Assembly (NCBI RefSeq): GCF_003850565.1
Contig: NZ_CP027706.1
Span: 6,647,001 to 6,711,000 of the forward strand
From: Pseudomonas sessilinigenes
Lineage (GTDB): Bacteria; Pseudomonadota; Gammaproteobacteria; Pseudomonadales; Pseudomonadaceae
Length of the DNA stretch: 64,000 nucleotides
Reading direction: 5' to 3'
Of the stretch, positions 17,706 to 26,539 are shown piece after piece. Below the pieces are notes generated by a model. The model ran no database searches. It was not told where the DNA came from and saw only the letters and a program-made list of their open reading frames with translations. A program made the translations under genes and the position numbers. Numbering within the stretch: the stretch's first letter is position 1; every line of letters begins with the position of its first letter.

Positions 17706-18228
17706 AGGGGGCCGCCTGCTTCAGGTGAGGTACGAAGTTGCAGGGTCGATGCCGTGAATCCAGTTGTTCGGCCAGAATGCCGTCCCAACCGGTACGCACT
17801 GCATTCGTGGAGCCTGGCAGGCAACACACCAGGGTTCCATTGGCCAAACCGGCCAAGGCCCGCGACTGCACGGTGGAGGTGCCGATATCTGCCACGGAAA
17901 TCTGGCGGAACAGCTCGCCAAAACCATCGACCTGCTTATCCAACAGGCAAGTCACGGCCTCCGGGGTACTGTCACGACCGGTGAAGCCGGTGCCACCGGT
18001 GATCAGTACCACCTGTACCAGGTCATCGGCGATCCAGGTAGCGACCTGGGCGCGGATCTTGTACAGGTCATCCTTGAGCAGGACCCGTTCCGCCAGGCGA
18101 TGGCCTGCGGCACTCAGGCGATCGACGAACAGTTGTCCGGAGGTGTCGGTCTCCAGGGTTCGGGTATCGCTGACGGTCAATACCGCAATGTTCAGCGGAG
18201 CAAAAGGTACATCAGCCTTGGCTTTCAT
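17689..18228 (-). CDS. moaB: MoaB, molybdopterin adenylyltransferase-type protein
   Basis: A 179-residue MoaB/Mog-fold protein acting before MoeA in molybdenum cofactor synthesis. It has VLTVSDTRTLETDTSGQ near residue 20, LITGGTGFTGRDSTPEAV near residue 85 (the molybdopterin-binding GGTG loop) and LPGSTNAV towards the end. The ATG at 18228 gives a normal family length; longer in-frame reading upstream has no homology-like content. First gene of a two-gene minus-strand operon with moeA. Confidence 0.94.
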   Translation of the reverse strand: MKAKADVPFAPLNIAVLTVSDTRTLETDTSGQLFVDRLSAAGHRLAERVLLKDDLYKIRAQVATWIADDLVQVVLITGGTGFTGRDSTPEAVTCLLDKQVDGFGELFRQISVADIGTSTVQSRALAGLANGTLVCCLPGSTNAVRTGWDGILAEQLDSRHRPCNFVPHLKQAAPCESRG

Positions 18229-18473
18229 AGGCTCGGTCCAGTGATGGGGGAAACAGGCCGGTGTTATATCACAGCACTTTGGAGCGTCGGCGCCTCTCCA
18301 GTAATCGGCCGATGATTCCCAGCCACGGCCAATCAGGCACAATGCGCCGCTTGCAATCAGCGAACGCCTGCGATCTGCCCGGCAACGTGGCAGAATGTCC
18401 CTGGCCAAGGAACTTGCAGGCGTTGTATACGTCTGAAGACCAGCACTCAAAGTACTTATTTCGGAGACACACA

Positions 18474-18695
18474 ATGACTCAACGGACCCTCGCCACTCTC
18501 ATGCTCGCACTGGGCCTGGCCACTCTCGCCGGCTGCGCCTCGCCGACAGTGCTCACCCTGAATGACGGTCGCGAAATCCAGGCCGTAGATACTCCCAAGT
18601 TCGACAAGGATTCCGGCTTCTACGAATTCGAACAGCTGGATGGCAAGCGGACTCGTATCAACAAGGATCAGGTCCGTACCGTCAAAGAACTGTAA
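18474..18695 (+). CDS. YgdI/YgdR-type small lipoprotein
   Basis: A 73-residue protein with a signal peptide and lipobox (LGLATLAGC, Cys near residue 21) followed by an SH3-like domain: TLNDGREIQAVDTPKFD, YEFEQLDGKRTRINKDQVRTVKEL. This pattern defines the YgdI/YgdR (DUF903) lipoprotein family, whose role is unclear though members respond to envelope conditions in enterics. CGGAGA precedes the ATG. Single-gene unit ended by a strong terminator. Confidence 0.92.
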   Translation: MTQRTLATLMLALGLATLAGCASPTVLTLNDGREIQAVDTPKFDKDSGFYEFEQLDGKRTRINKDQVRTVKEL

Positions 18696-18719
18696 GACTG
18701 ACGACTGTCGATCTGAAAG

Positions 18720-18754
18720 CGACAAAACCCGCCTATAGCGGGTTTTGTCGTTTC
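18720..18754 (+). terminator. Intrinsic terminator of the small lipoprotein gene
   Basis: CGACAAAACCCGC and GCGGGTTTTGTCG form a perfect 13-bp stem with a short TATA-containing loop, followed by TTT. Located 25 bases after the lipoprotein stop and 17 bases before the convergent pseudouridine synthase stop, so it likely serves both. Confidence 0.92.
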
Positions 18755-18770
18755 TGGGCCCAGGGCAAGC

Positions 18771-19661
18771 TCACCAGTCGAGGCTGATGCGACTCTCGAA
18801 TTCACGCGCCTGCCCAGTCAGCGGATCAGTGAAGCGCAGGCCCTGGGCCAGGAGTTTCAACGGCTGGCCCAGGTCATCCTCGACGTCCTTGAGCACCTCG
18901 GGGTAGAACGGATCATTGGCGATCGCTGCGCCAAGGGCGCTCATATGCACCCGCAACTGGTGCTTCTTGCCCGTTACCGGGTACAGGGCATAGCGCCACA
19001 AGTCGCCATGCTTTTCCCGGACATCGATAAGCGTCTCGGTGTTACTTACACCTTCAACCTCCTGCATGCGAAAGAACGGTTCCCCATCCACCAACCGGCT
19101 TTTATGCAGCAGCGGAAAAGCCAGCTCCGGCAAGGCCCGGGCAATGGCTTCGTAACGTTTCTCTATTTGCCGGGTCGGAAACAGCGCCTGATAGGCCGAA
19201 CGGCTATCGGGGTTGGCAGAGAACAGCACCAACCCCGCCGTGTGCCGGTCGATGCGATGCAAAGGCACCAAATGAGGATTGTCCAGGCGCCGGATCAGAC
19301 GCCGAAGCAAGGTCTGCTCGACATATTCCCCCGCCGGGGTCACCGGCAGGAAATGCGGTTTATCCGCTACCACCAGGTGTTCGTCGACATGCAGGATCGT
19401 CTCCTGGACCGGGATCACCTTCTCGTCCGGAACTTCCCGGAAATAGTGGATACGCAGGCCTTCGCGATAACCCAACTCCAGGGCGATGGGCTGGCCCTGG
19501 CTATCCAGTACCCGGCCACGAGCGATACGGTCCAGCCATTGTTCACGGCTGATGGCCTTGAAGTGATCGCACAGGCAGTCCAGCACCGTCGCCCAAGAAC
19601 CTGGGGGTAGGTACAAGGTGCTGGCCTGATGCTGTGCCGCAGAAAAACTCGCGCAAGACAT
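18771..19661 (-). CDS. RluA-family pseudouridine synthase
   Basis: A 296-residue protein (from ATG 19661) that should convert uridines in rRNA or tRNA to pseudouridine. PLHRIDRHTAGLVLF near residue 150 holds the catalytic Asp of the RluA family (HRxDxxTSG). The VADKPHFLPVTPAG segment and the GKKHQLRVHMSALG near the C-terminus are also diagnostic. An S4-like RNA-binding part at the N-terminus (CDHFKAISREQWLDRIARGRV) is seen. Start uncertain: no clear ribosome site at 19661, and an in-frame ATG at 19691 would add ten residues. The specific RNA target cannot be read. Confidence 0.88.
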   Translation of the reverse strand: MSCASFSAAQHQASTLYLPPGSWATVLDCLCDHFKAISREQWLDRIARGRVLDSQGQPIALELGYREGLRIHYFREVPDEKVIPVQETILHVDEHLVVADKPHFLPVTPAGEYVEQTLLRRLIRRLDNPHLVPLHRIDRHTAGLVLFSANPDSRSAYQALFPTRQIEKRYEAIARALPELAFPLLHKSRLVDGEPFFRMQEVEGVSNTETLIDVREKHGDLWRYALYPVTGKKHQLRVHMSALGAAIANDPFYPEVLKDVEDDLGQPLKLLAQGLRFTDPLTGQAREFESRISLDW

Positions 19662-19738
19662 ACAAAAACTCGAGGGATCGATCCAAAACGGCATTATCCA
19701 ACAGCGATCCCCCACAGCCTAGGAACAGTTTGTCCCGT

Positions 19739-20062
19739 TCAGGCACAAGACTGCCTGGCCTGTGCAGCCGCCTCAGTAAACTCCTTGAGCCAGCGCAGTA
19801 CATCTACCGCCTCCCACCGCCCCGGATCGTAAAGGGCATACAGCAGTCCCTGATACCCGACCACATCCAGTTGCCGATGATAGCCAGCGCGCTGGAACAG
19901 GGCTTCGATCTCGGCGAAGCAGGTATTGAAATGCAGTTTGTTGAAGGGTGTCTTGCCTTCAGTCACCAGCCCATCCAGGCGTAGCTCAAGCACCGCCTCA
20001 CGGACCACATCGGTGGACATGCTGTTCACGCTATTTTTAAGTTGTTCGACATTGACCATCAT
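19739..20062 (-). CDS. Hypothetical protein in a LexA-controlled operon
   Basis: A 107-residue soluble protein I do not recognise. It starts MMVNVEQLKNSVNSMSTDVV with AAAGGA just upstream. It is predicted mostly helical, has no membrane segment, and contains two central aromatic patches (FNKLHFNTCFAEIEALFQRAG and GYQGLLYALYDPGRWE). One Cys occurs in the middle and one near the end. It follows the UmuD-like gene by 37 bases on the same strand with no terminator between, so it should share the LexA-type promoter at 20565. A role in the SOS response is inferred only from that context. Confidence 0.75.
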   Translation of the reverse strand: MMVNVEQLKNSVNSMSTDVVREAVLELRLDGLVTEGKTPFNKLHFNTCFAEIEALFQRAGYHRQLDVVGYQGLLYALYDPGRWEAVDVLRWLKEFTEAAAQARQSCA

Positions 20063-20099
20063 TTATTCCTTTAACGATTCCGGGACTGCGCCCCATCCT

Positions 20100-20546
20100 T
20101 CAGGGCTGCTTGTGCCCGACATAACTGACCACCCACAGCACAACGCCCCAGATCTCTATGGAGTCCAGATCGTCCAGGACAATGGAAGGGATTGAAGGCC
20201 GCGCCGCCTTGAGCAACAGGCCACCGCGAGGGTCGGGAGCCAATAGGCGCAATGAATACTCGACATCACCTTCGGGCCGCACCACCAGGTACTGATCCAC
20301 CACCGGTGCGGCCGAACGATCGACGATCAGCCGGTCCCCGGGATAGATCCCGAACCCCAGCAGGTTGTCATCGTCCACCAGCAAGCCATGAATTTGCGGG
20401 GCTCCGAGCCCCAGGGTCCGGTCCAGGGAAAATCCGCTGCCCGTGGGCTCATGGGCAATCGGGGCATGATCATTGGCGCCCAGCTCCAGGATGGGGGCTG
20501 GCAAGGGTTGCGAGCGTTCGATAGCGGTCAGGAAGGTGAGAGACAT
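20100..20546 (-). CDS. UmuD/LexA S24-fold protein lacking the catalytic dyad
   Basis: A 148-residue protein whose residues ~40-145 align by eye with UmuD: SLDRTLGLGAP, GIYPGDRLIVD, then SIEIWGVVLWVVSYV at the end (UmuD has DLNQLLIQHP, GISDGDLLIVD, LDVFGVVIHVV). The UmuD nucleophile Ser60 aligns with Asn61 and the base Lys97 with Ser98, and no Cys-Gly cleavage site is seen. It is therefore predicted unable to self-cleave. No umuC follows. Start at 20546 has GAGGAG seven bases upstream, and a LexA box lies just behind it. Probably an SOS-induced regulator or dimerisation partner. Confidence 0.82.
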   Translation of the reverse strand: MSLTFLTAIERSQPLPAPILELGANDHAPIAHEPTGSGFSLDRTLGLGAPQIHGLLVDDDNLLGFGIYPGDRLIVDRSAAPVVDQYLVVRPEGDVEYSLRLLAPDPRGGLLLKAARPSIPSIVLDDLDSIEIWGVVLWVVSYVGHKQP

Positions 20547-20564
20547 GACGAGGCTCCTCGATAA

Positions 20565-20580
20565 CTGTATGGACATACAG
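20565..20580 (-). promoter_or_regulatory. LexA (SOS) box upstream of the UmuD-like gene
   Basis: CTGT-ATGGACAT-ACAG matches the CTGT-N8-ACAG LexA consensus exactly. It lies 19 bases upstream of the ATG at 20546, a normal position for an SOS operator, and would control the two genes down to 19739. Confidence 0.88.
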
Positions 20581-20657
20581 TAAACGAATCATCGAATCTC
20601 GCCAATGAATTCCAACCAGGGGCGACCAACGGAAGCATCCGGGTGCCAAGGCCAGGC

Positions 20658-20894
20658 TCAGCGCAGGAAGGCTACCACTTGTTCAGCGTCGAACGGCCAA
20701 CCCAGCTCCGCGCCGCTGTCCACCCGGCGCAACACCGGGATGCGCAAGCCATAGGTTTCGAACAGCTCCTGGCTCTCGGCGATGTCCACCAGTTCGACCA
20801 GCAGGCCGTGCTCCACCAGCGGCATCAGCTCGGCCTCGGCCAGTTCGCACAGGTGGCATCCAAGGGTGCCGAACAATTGGCATTCAGGGGGCAT
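20658..20894 (-). CDS. Glutaredoxin-like protein (DUF836 family)
   Basis: A 78-residue thioredoxin-fold protein. LFGTLGCHLCELAEAEL near the N-terminus carries a CxxC active site (CHLC) at the start of the first helix, and GLRIPVLRR holds the cis-Pro of the fold. Such short proteins are usually annotated as glutaredoxin family; a substrate is not known. It stands between the acyltransferase genes and the LexA-boxed unit on the same strand. Confidence 0.9.
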   Translation of the reverse strand: MPPECQLFGTLGCHLCELAEAELMPLVEHGLLVELVDIAESQELFETYGLRIPVLRRVDSGAELGWPFDAEQVVAFLR

Positions 20895-20969
20895 CGCGGG
20901 ACAACCGTTGAATTGGGGAACAGGCGCCCATTGTAGAACCTGAAGGAAAAAGCCGTCGACCCGCCAGGG

Positions 20970-21941
20970 TCAAAGAATGAATCGCACTCGACGGCTGGCC
21001 AGGATCAGCAGCGGTGCCACGGCGAACGCCAACACCAGCACCAGCAGTGCCATCTGGTTGCCGTAGGCCAGCCCTGCCGACAGTGCGCCATAGACGAACC
21101 AGGGATGCACGTAATACACCGCCGACGACAACTTCGCGGGGTAACTGCTGTGGCTGGCCCTGAAGTAGGCCTGGGGCAGCAAAAACAGCGCCGGGGCGAT
21201 CACCAGCAGCGATACGAGAAAATCGAAGTTCTGCTCGACATCGGCCCGAAGTGCAAAATTCAGCGCCGCCTCGCCCAGGATCAACACCAGTCCCAGGATC
21301 AGCCAGCCCCACAGGACTGGCCGGCCAACACGCTGCGCCAGCTGGTGGCGGGCAGACAGAAAACCGATGGCCATGAACGGAAACCCCATGAACAGGAAGT
21401 TGCGCGCGGTGTAGTCGTTCTGGTTGAAGTGCTGGACAAAAGCATTGGGCAACTCGAAGTAGACCCGCGCGTATTGCAGGCACAGGCCAATCAGGAACGC
21501 CACCAGCGCCAGGCCGATCAAGGCCCCCGAACGCCATTTGCGCAACATCAGCAATATCAGGCCACCACCGAGCATGCCCAGCAGATACCACAGGTGGAAA
21601 TAACCAATCAGCAGCTTCTTCAGCACTCCCAATATCCCGCCGATACTGGCGATGGTCGCCGGATCGACGTACTGCGGGCTGTAGACCAGCATCCAGAACA
21701 GGTAGATCAGCAAGCCCCGCTTGAACCACTGGCCGAAGGAATGCCCGCCCTCCAGGGTCTGGTACAGGTAGTAGCCGTTGATGATGAAGAAGGTCGGCAC
21801 CGCCACTCGGAACAGGCCGTTGCACAGCAGATAGCCGGCCCAGGTGTAGTTCCCCCCCAACAGCTTGCAGTGCAGCAGCACGACCATGACGGCCAGCAAG
21901 ACCTTGAGGGCATCGAGATTTCCGTTGAGGACTTTCGACAT
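20970..21941 (-). CDS. Membrane acyltransferase (acyltransferase 3 family)
   Basis: A 323-residue polytopic protein with about ten hydrophobic helices. The first helix region reads LDALKVLLAVMVVLLHCKLLGG, where the His of VLLHC is the conserved catalytic-site His of the family, followed by VPTFFIINGYYLYQ. Such enzymes O-acylate surface sugars (O-antigen, exopolysaccharide, glucans). It lies 36 bases after another member of the same family on the same strand. PAO1 PslL belongs to this family, but this gene is 5 kb from the psl operon on the other strand, so the link is only a hypothesis. Confidence 0.88.
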   Translation of the reverse strand: MSKVLNGNLDALKVLLAVMVVLLHCKLLGGNYTWAGYLLCNGLFRVAVPTFFIINGYYLYQTLEGGHSFGQWFKRGLLIYLFWMLVYSPQYVDPATIASIGGILGVLKKLLIGYFHLWYLLGMLGGGLILLMLRKWRSGALIGLALVAFLIGLCLQYARVYFELPNAFVQHFNQNDYTARNFLFMGFPFMAIGFLSARHQLAQRVGRPVLWGWLILGLVLILGEAALNFALRADVEQNFDFLVSLLVIAPALFLLPQAYFRASHSSYPAKLSSAVYYVHPWFVYGALSAGLAYGNQMALLVLVLAFAVAPLLILASRRVRFIL

Positions 21942-21977
21942 GAAATGGCTACCCGAACAGGCAGGAGGAATCCCGGT

Positions 21978-23072
21978 CTACACCGGATCGTAGTGTTTGC
22001 GCTTGGTGCTCGAGCTGAAACGACGCTTGCAGTAGGCCGTAGCCCTATCAAGGATAGGCTTCTCATAGAACTGGTAGCCCACCCAGCCATAACAGACCAC
22101 CGCCGCCATCATCAGCACCAGGAACACCAGGTTATCCACATAGCTGGCCGGCCACGCACCCACCACCTGCCAGGCCCGACCCACCACGCCCAGTACCAAC
22201 AGATGGGACAAATAGATGGTGTAGGACATGTCGCCAGTGGCGGTCAAAAATCCCGGCATCCGGATCAGTTGCCGCCGCTCCAGCAACGCCAGGGACAGCA
22301 CCAGGGTGCCGAAGGTCAGTCCTACTGCCAGCATTCTCGGCAGCCCCTCGGTCAGGAACAGCCGATTGGCGTAGATCAACGGGAACCCCACCAGCAAGGC
22401 CGCCGCCAGCGCTCCCCAGACCAGCGCCGCAGGCACCCTGGCGCTATGCGGGCCATAAAAGAACAGGGCCAGGGCACTGCCGACGATGAACTCCAATGCA
22501 TAGGGATGCAGCATGATCTTCAAGGCCGGGGAGTAATCCTGCCAGTCCTGCAACAGGTTGAAGAGCACCAGTACCGCCGCCCATGACAACAGGATCAACG
22601 GCAGCAGCCGCTCCTTGAAGAACAGGAACAGGGTGAACATCAGGTAGAACCACAACTCGAACAACAGCGACCAGGCCACCATCACCAGCAGCACCCGGTC
22701 ATTGGGCAACAGCAGGAAGGACATCCACAGGTTCGAACCGCCGTGGGAGCTGTTCACCAACGCCGGCTGCCACAGGTACACCCCCAGGGTGATGAAGAAA
22801 TACAACCAGTAGGTGGGATAGATCCGCGATAGCCGGTTGAACAGGAAGCGCTGGGTCTCGACGCTTTTCTGGAAACGTCCGCGACTGACGATCACCATCA
22901 CGAACCCGCTGATGACGAAGAACAGGTCGACCCCGAGCTGGAAGAAATCCAGAAAGACCGGCAGCAAGGTATCGCCACCGGAATACTTGGTCTCCACCGA
23001 CATCATGTGGAACAGCACCACGCCCAGGACCGCGGCACCACGCAACCCTTGCAGTGAATACAGACGCTCCAT
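21978..23072 (-). CDS. OafA/YrhL-type membrane acyltransferase
   Basis: A 364-residue acyltransferase 3 protein with about ten membrane helices. The start MERLYSLQGLRGAAVLGVVLF continues into HMMS, giving the family R and H residues (LRGxAxxxVxxxH); FFQLGVDLFFVISGFVM and FLFNRLSRIYPTYWL are also signature segments. ATG 23072 is preceded by GGAGAGG. It should transfer an acetyl group to an extracellular polysaccharide or lipopolysaccharide. Downstream it runs into a second, shorter family member, suggesting a two-gene surface-modification unit. Confidence 0.92.
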   Translation of the reverse strand: MERLYSLQGLRGAAVLGVVLFHMMSVETKYSGGDTLLPVFLDFFQLGVDLFFVISGFVMVIVSRGRFQKSVETQRFLFNRLSRIYPTYWLYFFITLGVYLWQPALVNSSHGGSNLWMSFLLLPNDRVLLVMVAWSLLFELWFYLMFTLFLFFKERLLPLILLSWAAVLVLFNLLQDWQDYSPALKIMLHPYALEFIVGSALALFFYGPHSARVPAALVWGALAAALLVGFPLIYANRLFLTEGLPRMLAVGLTFGTLVLSLALLERRQLIRMPGFLTATGDMSYTIYLSHLLVLGVVGRAWQVVGAWPASYVDNLVFLVLMMAAVVCYGWVGYQFYEKPILDRATAYCKRRFSSSTKRKHYDPV

Positions 23073-23315
23073 ATACCTCTCCGGCTCCTCACTGGCAGGG
23101 CCCGTCAGACCTTGGCAAAGACACGGCCATGCGTGGCCCCATGTTGCGTGCACAGCGTGCATCGACAGTGTCTGAGCATAGCGAAGGCTCGTGAAGATGA
23201 GACATTCTCGATAAAGAATGACTTGTGTCAGCGCGACCCTGCGTCGCTCGAGCGATCCTCCTGGCTTTTTTGCCTCTAGGCTTTGCCCTGCTCGCCCCTC
23301 GTCCGGAGATCGCCG

Positions 23316-25271
23316 TTGTTTGCCAATCTGTTGATCATTCTCGCCTCCTCACTGGTAGTCATTGCGCTGTTCCGGCGCCTGAGCCTGCCACCGGTACTGG
23401 GTTACCTGTCGGTGGGGCTGATGGTCGGCCCTACGGCCCTGGATTGGGTCAACGACAGCGAAGACCTGCCGGACCTGGCGGAACTGGGCGTGGTGTTCCT
23501 GTTGTTCTCCCTGGGCCTGGAGTTCTCCCTGTCGAAAATGCTCGCTCTGCGCCGCGTGGTGTTCGGCCTCGGCAGCCTGCAAGTGGCCTGTACCGGCCTG
23601 GTCCTGGGCGCGCTCCTGGCACTGTTCGGCATGCCGTTGAGCTCGGCCTTGATGCTCGGTACGGGGCTGGCGCTGTCTTCCACGGCCATCGTCAGCAAGG
23701 AGCTGACCAGCCTCGGCGAGATTTTCAGCAGCCATGGCCAGAATGCCATCGGCGTGTTGCTGTTCCAGGATGTGGTCGCAGTACTGCTGCTGACGCTGGT
23801 TCCGGTGTTCGCCGGCAATGCCGAGCAGGCCTGGTACTGGGCCCTGCCGGCGACCCTGGGCAAGACGGTCATCTTGTTCGTCGGCCTGCTGCTGGCCAGC
23901 CGCTGGCTACTGCCACGGCTATTTCATGAAGTCGCCGCCTCCCACTCCGCCGAGCTGTTCGTACTGCTGGCCCTGGTGATCGTCCTGCTGACCGCCTGGC
24001 TGACCCACCTGCTGGGCCTGTCGCCCGCCCTGGGAGCCTTCCTGGCCGGCATGCTACTGGGGGAAAGTCACTACCGGCATCAGATCGAGGCCGATATCCG
24101 ACCCTTTCGCGACATCCTCCTGGGGCTGTTCTTCGTCAGCATCGGCATGCTCATCGACCTGCAACTGTTCATCGACCACAGCCTGCTGATCATCGGCCTG
24201 ACCCTGGCCCTGCTGCTGATCAAGGGTACGGTGGTGGCCGCCCTGCTCAAACTGCGCGGCAGCGACGGTGAAACCGCCTGGCGCAGCGGCCTGGCCCTGG
24301 CCCAGGGCGGTGAATTCTGCTTTGCCCTGATGGCCCAGATGCAACTGGGCCAGATGATCCCGGCAGAAATCAGCAGCCTGCTGCTGGCCGCCACTTTCTG
24401 CTCGATGCTGCTGACGCCGCTGCTGTTGCGGGCCGCTCCGCTGCTCACCACGCGCTTGCATCGCAAGCCCAACCAGGCCGCGCAACTGGAAGAGATCAGC
24501 GCACAGAATGCCCAGCTGCAGGGCCATGTCCTGATCTGTGGTTATGGCCGGGTCGGCCAATCCATCGGGCGCTTCCTGCGCCACGAGCAATTGCGCTACA
24601 TCGCCCTGGACGACGATCCCGTGCGGGTCCAGGAGGCCTCGGCGGCGGAAAGCTGCGTGCACTACGGCGATTGCCGGCGTGGCGATCTGCTCGCGGCGGT
24701 CGGCCTGGAACGGGCGCGCCTGCTGGTGATCGCGGTGGACAAGAGCGACATCGCCCTGACCGTACTCAAGGCCGCCCGGCGCCTGGACAGCGCCGTGCCG
24801 ATCCTGGTGCGCACCCGGGACGACAGCCAACTGGCCGAGCTCAAGGCCGCCGGAGCCAATGCCGTGGTTCCCGAGCTGCTGGAGTCGAGCCTGATGCTCG
24901 CCTCCCACGCCCTGATCATGCTCGGCCTGCCCGAGCAACGCGTACAACGCACGGTGGATGAAGTGCGCCACAGCCGCTACCACCTGCTCCACGGCTTCTA
25001 CCACGGCGGCCAGAGCGACACCCAAGACAACCGCGAGCCACCCACGGTGCAGATGCACGCCGTCAACCTGGACGCCGATGCCCACGCCTGCAGCCAGCCG
25101 CTGCAGTCCCTGGCCCTGGAGCAACTGGGGGTGGACATACGCGCCGTGCAGCGTCACGGCCATGACCTGCCCCTGTCTCCCGGCCTGCAGCTGCAGGCTG
25201 GCGATCGCATCCTGGTGTCCGGGCCACAGAGTGCCATCGAAGCATGCGAAGCACGCTTGCTGGGCGGTTAA
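23316..25271 (+). CDS. Kef-type cation:proton antiporter with RCK domains
   Basis: A 651-residue monovalent cation/H+ antiporter (CPA2, KefB-like). The N-terminal ~385 residues hold about thirteen helices, including LGTGLALSSTAIVSKEL and GAFLAGMLLGES. An RCK_N nucleotide-binding domain follows (HVLICGYGRVGQSIGRFLR near residue 410, then DCRRGDLL), and a TrkA_C domain ends the protein. A TTG at 23316 preceded by GGAG is the preferred start, since pseudomonad homologues begin FANLLIILASSLVV; an earlier TTG at 23283 has no ribosome site. Likely K+ efflux for pH or electrophile stress. It is divergent from the acyltransferase. Confidence 0.93.
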   Translation: MFANLLIILASSLVVIALFRRLSLPPVLGYLSVGLMVGPTALDWVNDSEDLPDLAELGVVFLLFSLGLEFSLSKMLALRRVVFGLGSLQVACTGLVLGALLALFGMPLSSALMLGTGLALSSTAIVSKELTSLGEIFSSHGQNAIGVLLFQDVVAVLLLTLVPVFAGNAEQAWYWALPATLGKTVILFVGLLLASRWLLPRLFHEVAASHSAELFVLLALVIVLLTAWLTHLLGLSPALGAFLAGMLLGESHYRHQIEADIRPFRDILLGLFFVSIGMLIDLQLFIDHSLLIIGLTLALLLIKGTVVAALLKLRGSDGETAWRSGLALAQGGEFCFALMAQMQLGQMIPAEISSLLLAATFCSMLLTPLLLRAAPLLTTRLHRKPNQAAQLEEISAQNAQLQGHVLICGYGRVGQSIGRFLRHEQLRYIALDDDPVRVQEASAAESCVHYGDCRRGDLLAAVGLERARLLVIAVDKSDIALTVLKAARRLDSAVPILVRTRDDSQLAELKAAGANAVVPELLESSLMLASHALIMLGLPEQRVQRTVDEVRHSRYHLLHGFYHGGQSDTQDNREPPTVQMHAVNLDADAHACSQPLQSLALEQLGVDIRAVQRHGHDLPLSPGLQLQAGDRILVSGPQSAIEACEARLLGG

Positions 25272-25330
25272 GGGCGCAGCGGGCGCGTCCTGGACGGCAA
25301 CGAGCCAGGCCGGCGGGCGACCCTGCAGCC

Positions 25331-26539
25331 CTACTCCTGATTGACCGCGCCGATCTTGTGCAGCGACAGGTCGGCGCCGTAGTACTCCTGCTCCTGGGTC
25401 AAGCGCAGCCCGCAAACGGCCTTGACCAGGCCGTACACGGCAAAGCCTCCCAGCAGCGCCACCAACACCCCAAGCGCGGTGCCCAGCAACTGGCTGGCCA
25501 GGCTCACACCTCCCAACCCGCCCAGCGCACTCTGGCCGAAGATCCCGCAGGCGATACCGCCCCAGACCCCACACAACCCATGCAGAGGCCAGACCCCAAG
25601 CACATCGTCGATCTTCCATTTGCCCTGGGCTGCGATGAAACACCAGACGAACAGGGCCCCGGCAATCGCCCCAGTGACCAGGGCTCCCACCGGATGCATC
25701 AGGTCCGAGCCGGCGCAGACCGCGACCAACCCCGCCAGTGGACCGTTATGCAGGAACCCGGGGTCGTTGCGCCCGACGATCAACGCTGCGACCGTACCGC
25801 CGACCATGGCCATCAACGAGTTGACCGCCACCAAACCGCTCAGGCCTTGCAGGGTCTGGGCACTCATCACGTTGAAACCGAACCAGCCAACGATCAGGAT
25901 CCACGAGCCCAGGGCGAGGAAAGGGATGCTCGACGGCGCGAACGCAACCAGCTTGCCATCGCGATAACGGCCATGGCGCGGCCCCAGCAACAGTACCGCC
26001 GCCAGTGCCAGCCAGCCGCCCATGGCATGCACCACCACGGAACCTGCGAAGTCGTGGAAACCGGCACCCAAGTGCACCTGCAACCAGGCTTGCACGCCGA
26101 AATTGCCGTTCCAGACCAGGCCCTCGAAAAACGGATAGACGAATGCGACGATCAGCACCGTGGCGCACAATTGCGGGACAAACCGCGCGCGCTCGGCGAT
26201 GCCTCCAGAGATGATCGCCGGGATCGCTGCCGCGAAGGTCAACAGGAAAAAGAACTTCACCAGGCCGTAGCCGTGATCGCTGCTAAGTACCGCGGCCGGT
26301 TGCAGGAAGCTCACACCGTAGGAGATCCAGTAGCCTATAAAGAAATAGGCCAGGGTCGAGACAGCAAAATCGCTGAGGATCTTCGACAGGGCATTGACTT
26401 GGTTCTTCTGCCTGACCGTGCCCACTTCGAGGAAGGCGAAACCGGCGTGCATGGCCAGGACCATGACCGCCCCGATCAGGATGAACAGGGTGTTGGAACC
26501 GTGGACCAGGGTGTCCACAGCGCTTTGCAGGTTTTCCAT
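25331..26539 (-). CDS. amtB: Ammonium transporter Amt
   Basis: A 402-residue ammonium channel of the Amt/Mep/Rh family with eleven helices. It shows MHAGFAFLEVGTVRQKN, the signature DFAGSVVVHAMGGW with the first pore His, and WPLHGLCGVWGGI with the second. There is no cleavable-looking signal peptide from the ATG at 26539 (MENLQSAVDTLVHG), unlike enteric AmtB. No glnK gene neighbours it, and I found no convincing sigma-54 site in the 300 bases upstream, so it is probably not the main NtrC-controlled amtB. The symbol is a family label. Confidence 0.92.
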   Translation of the reverse strand: MENLQSAVDTLVHGSNTLFILIGAVMVLAMHAGFAFLEVGTVRQKNQVNALSKILSDFAVSTLAYFFIGYWISYGVSFLQPAAVLSSDHGYGLVKFFFLLTFAAAIPAIISGGIAERARFVPQLCATVLIVAFVYPFFEGLVWNGNFGVQAWLQVHLGAGFHDFAGSVVVHAMGGWLALAAVLLLGPRHGRYRDGKLVAFAPSSIPFLALGSWILIVGWFGFNVMSAQTLQGLSGLVAVNSLMAMVGGTVAALIVGRNDPGFLHNGPLAGLVAVCAGSDLMHPVGALVTGAIAGALFVWCFIAAQGKWKIDDVLGVWPLHGLCGVWGGIACGIFGQSALGGLGGVSLASQLLGTALGVLVALLGGFAVYGLVKAVCGLRLTQEQEYYGADLSLHKIGAVNQE

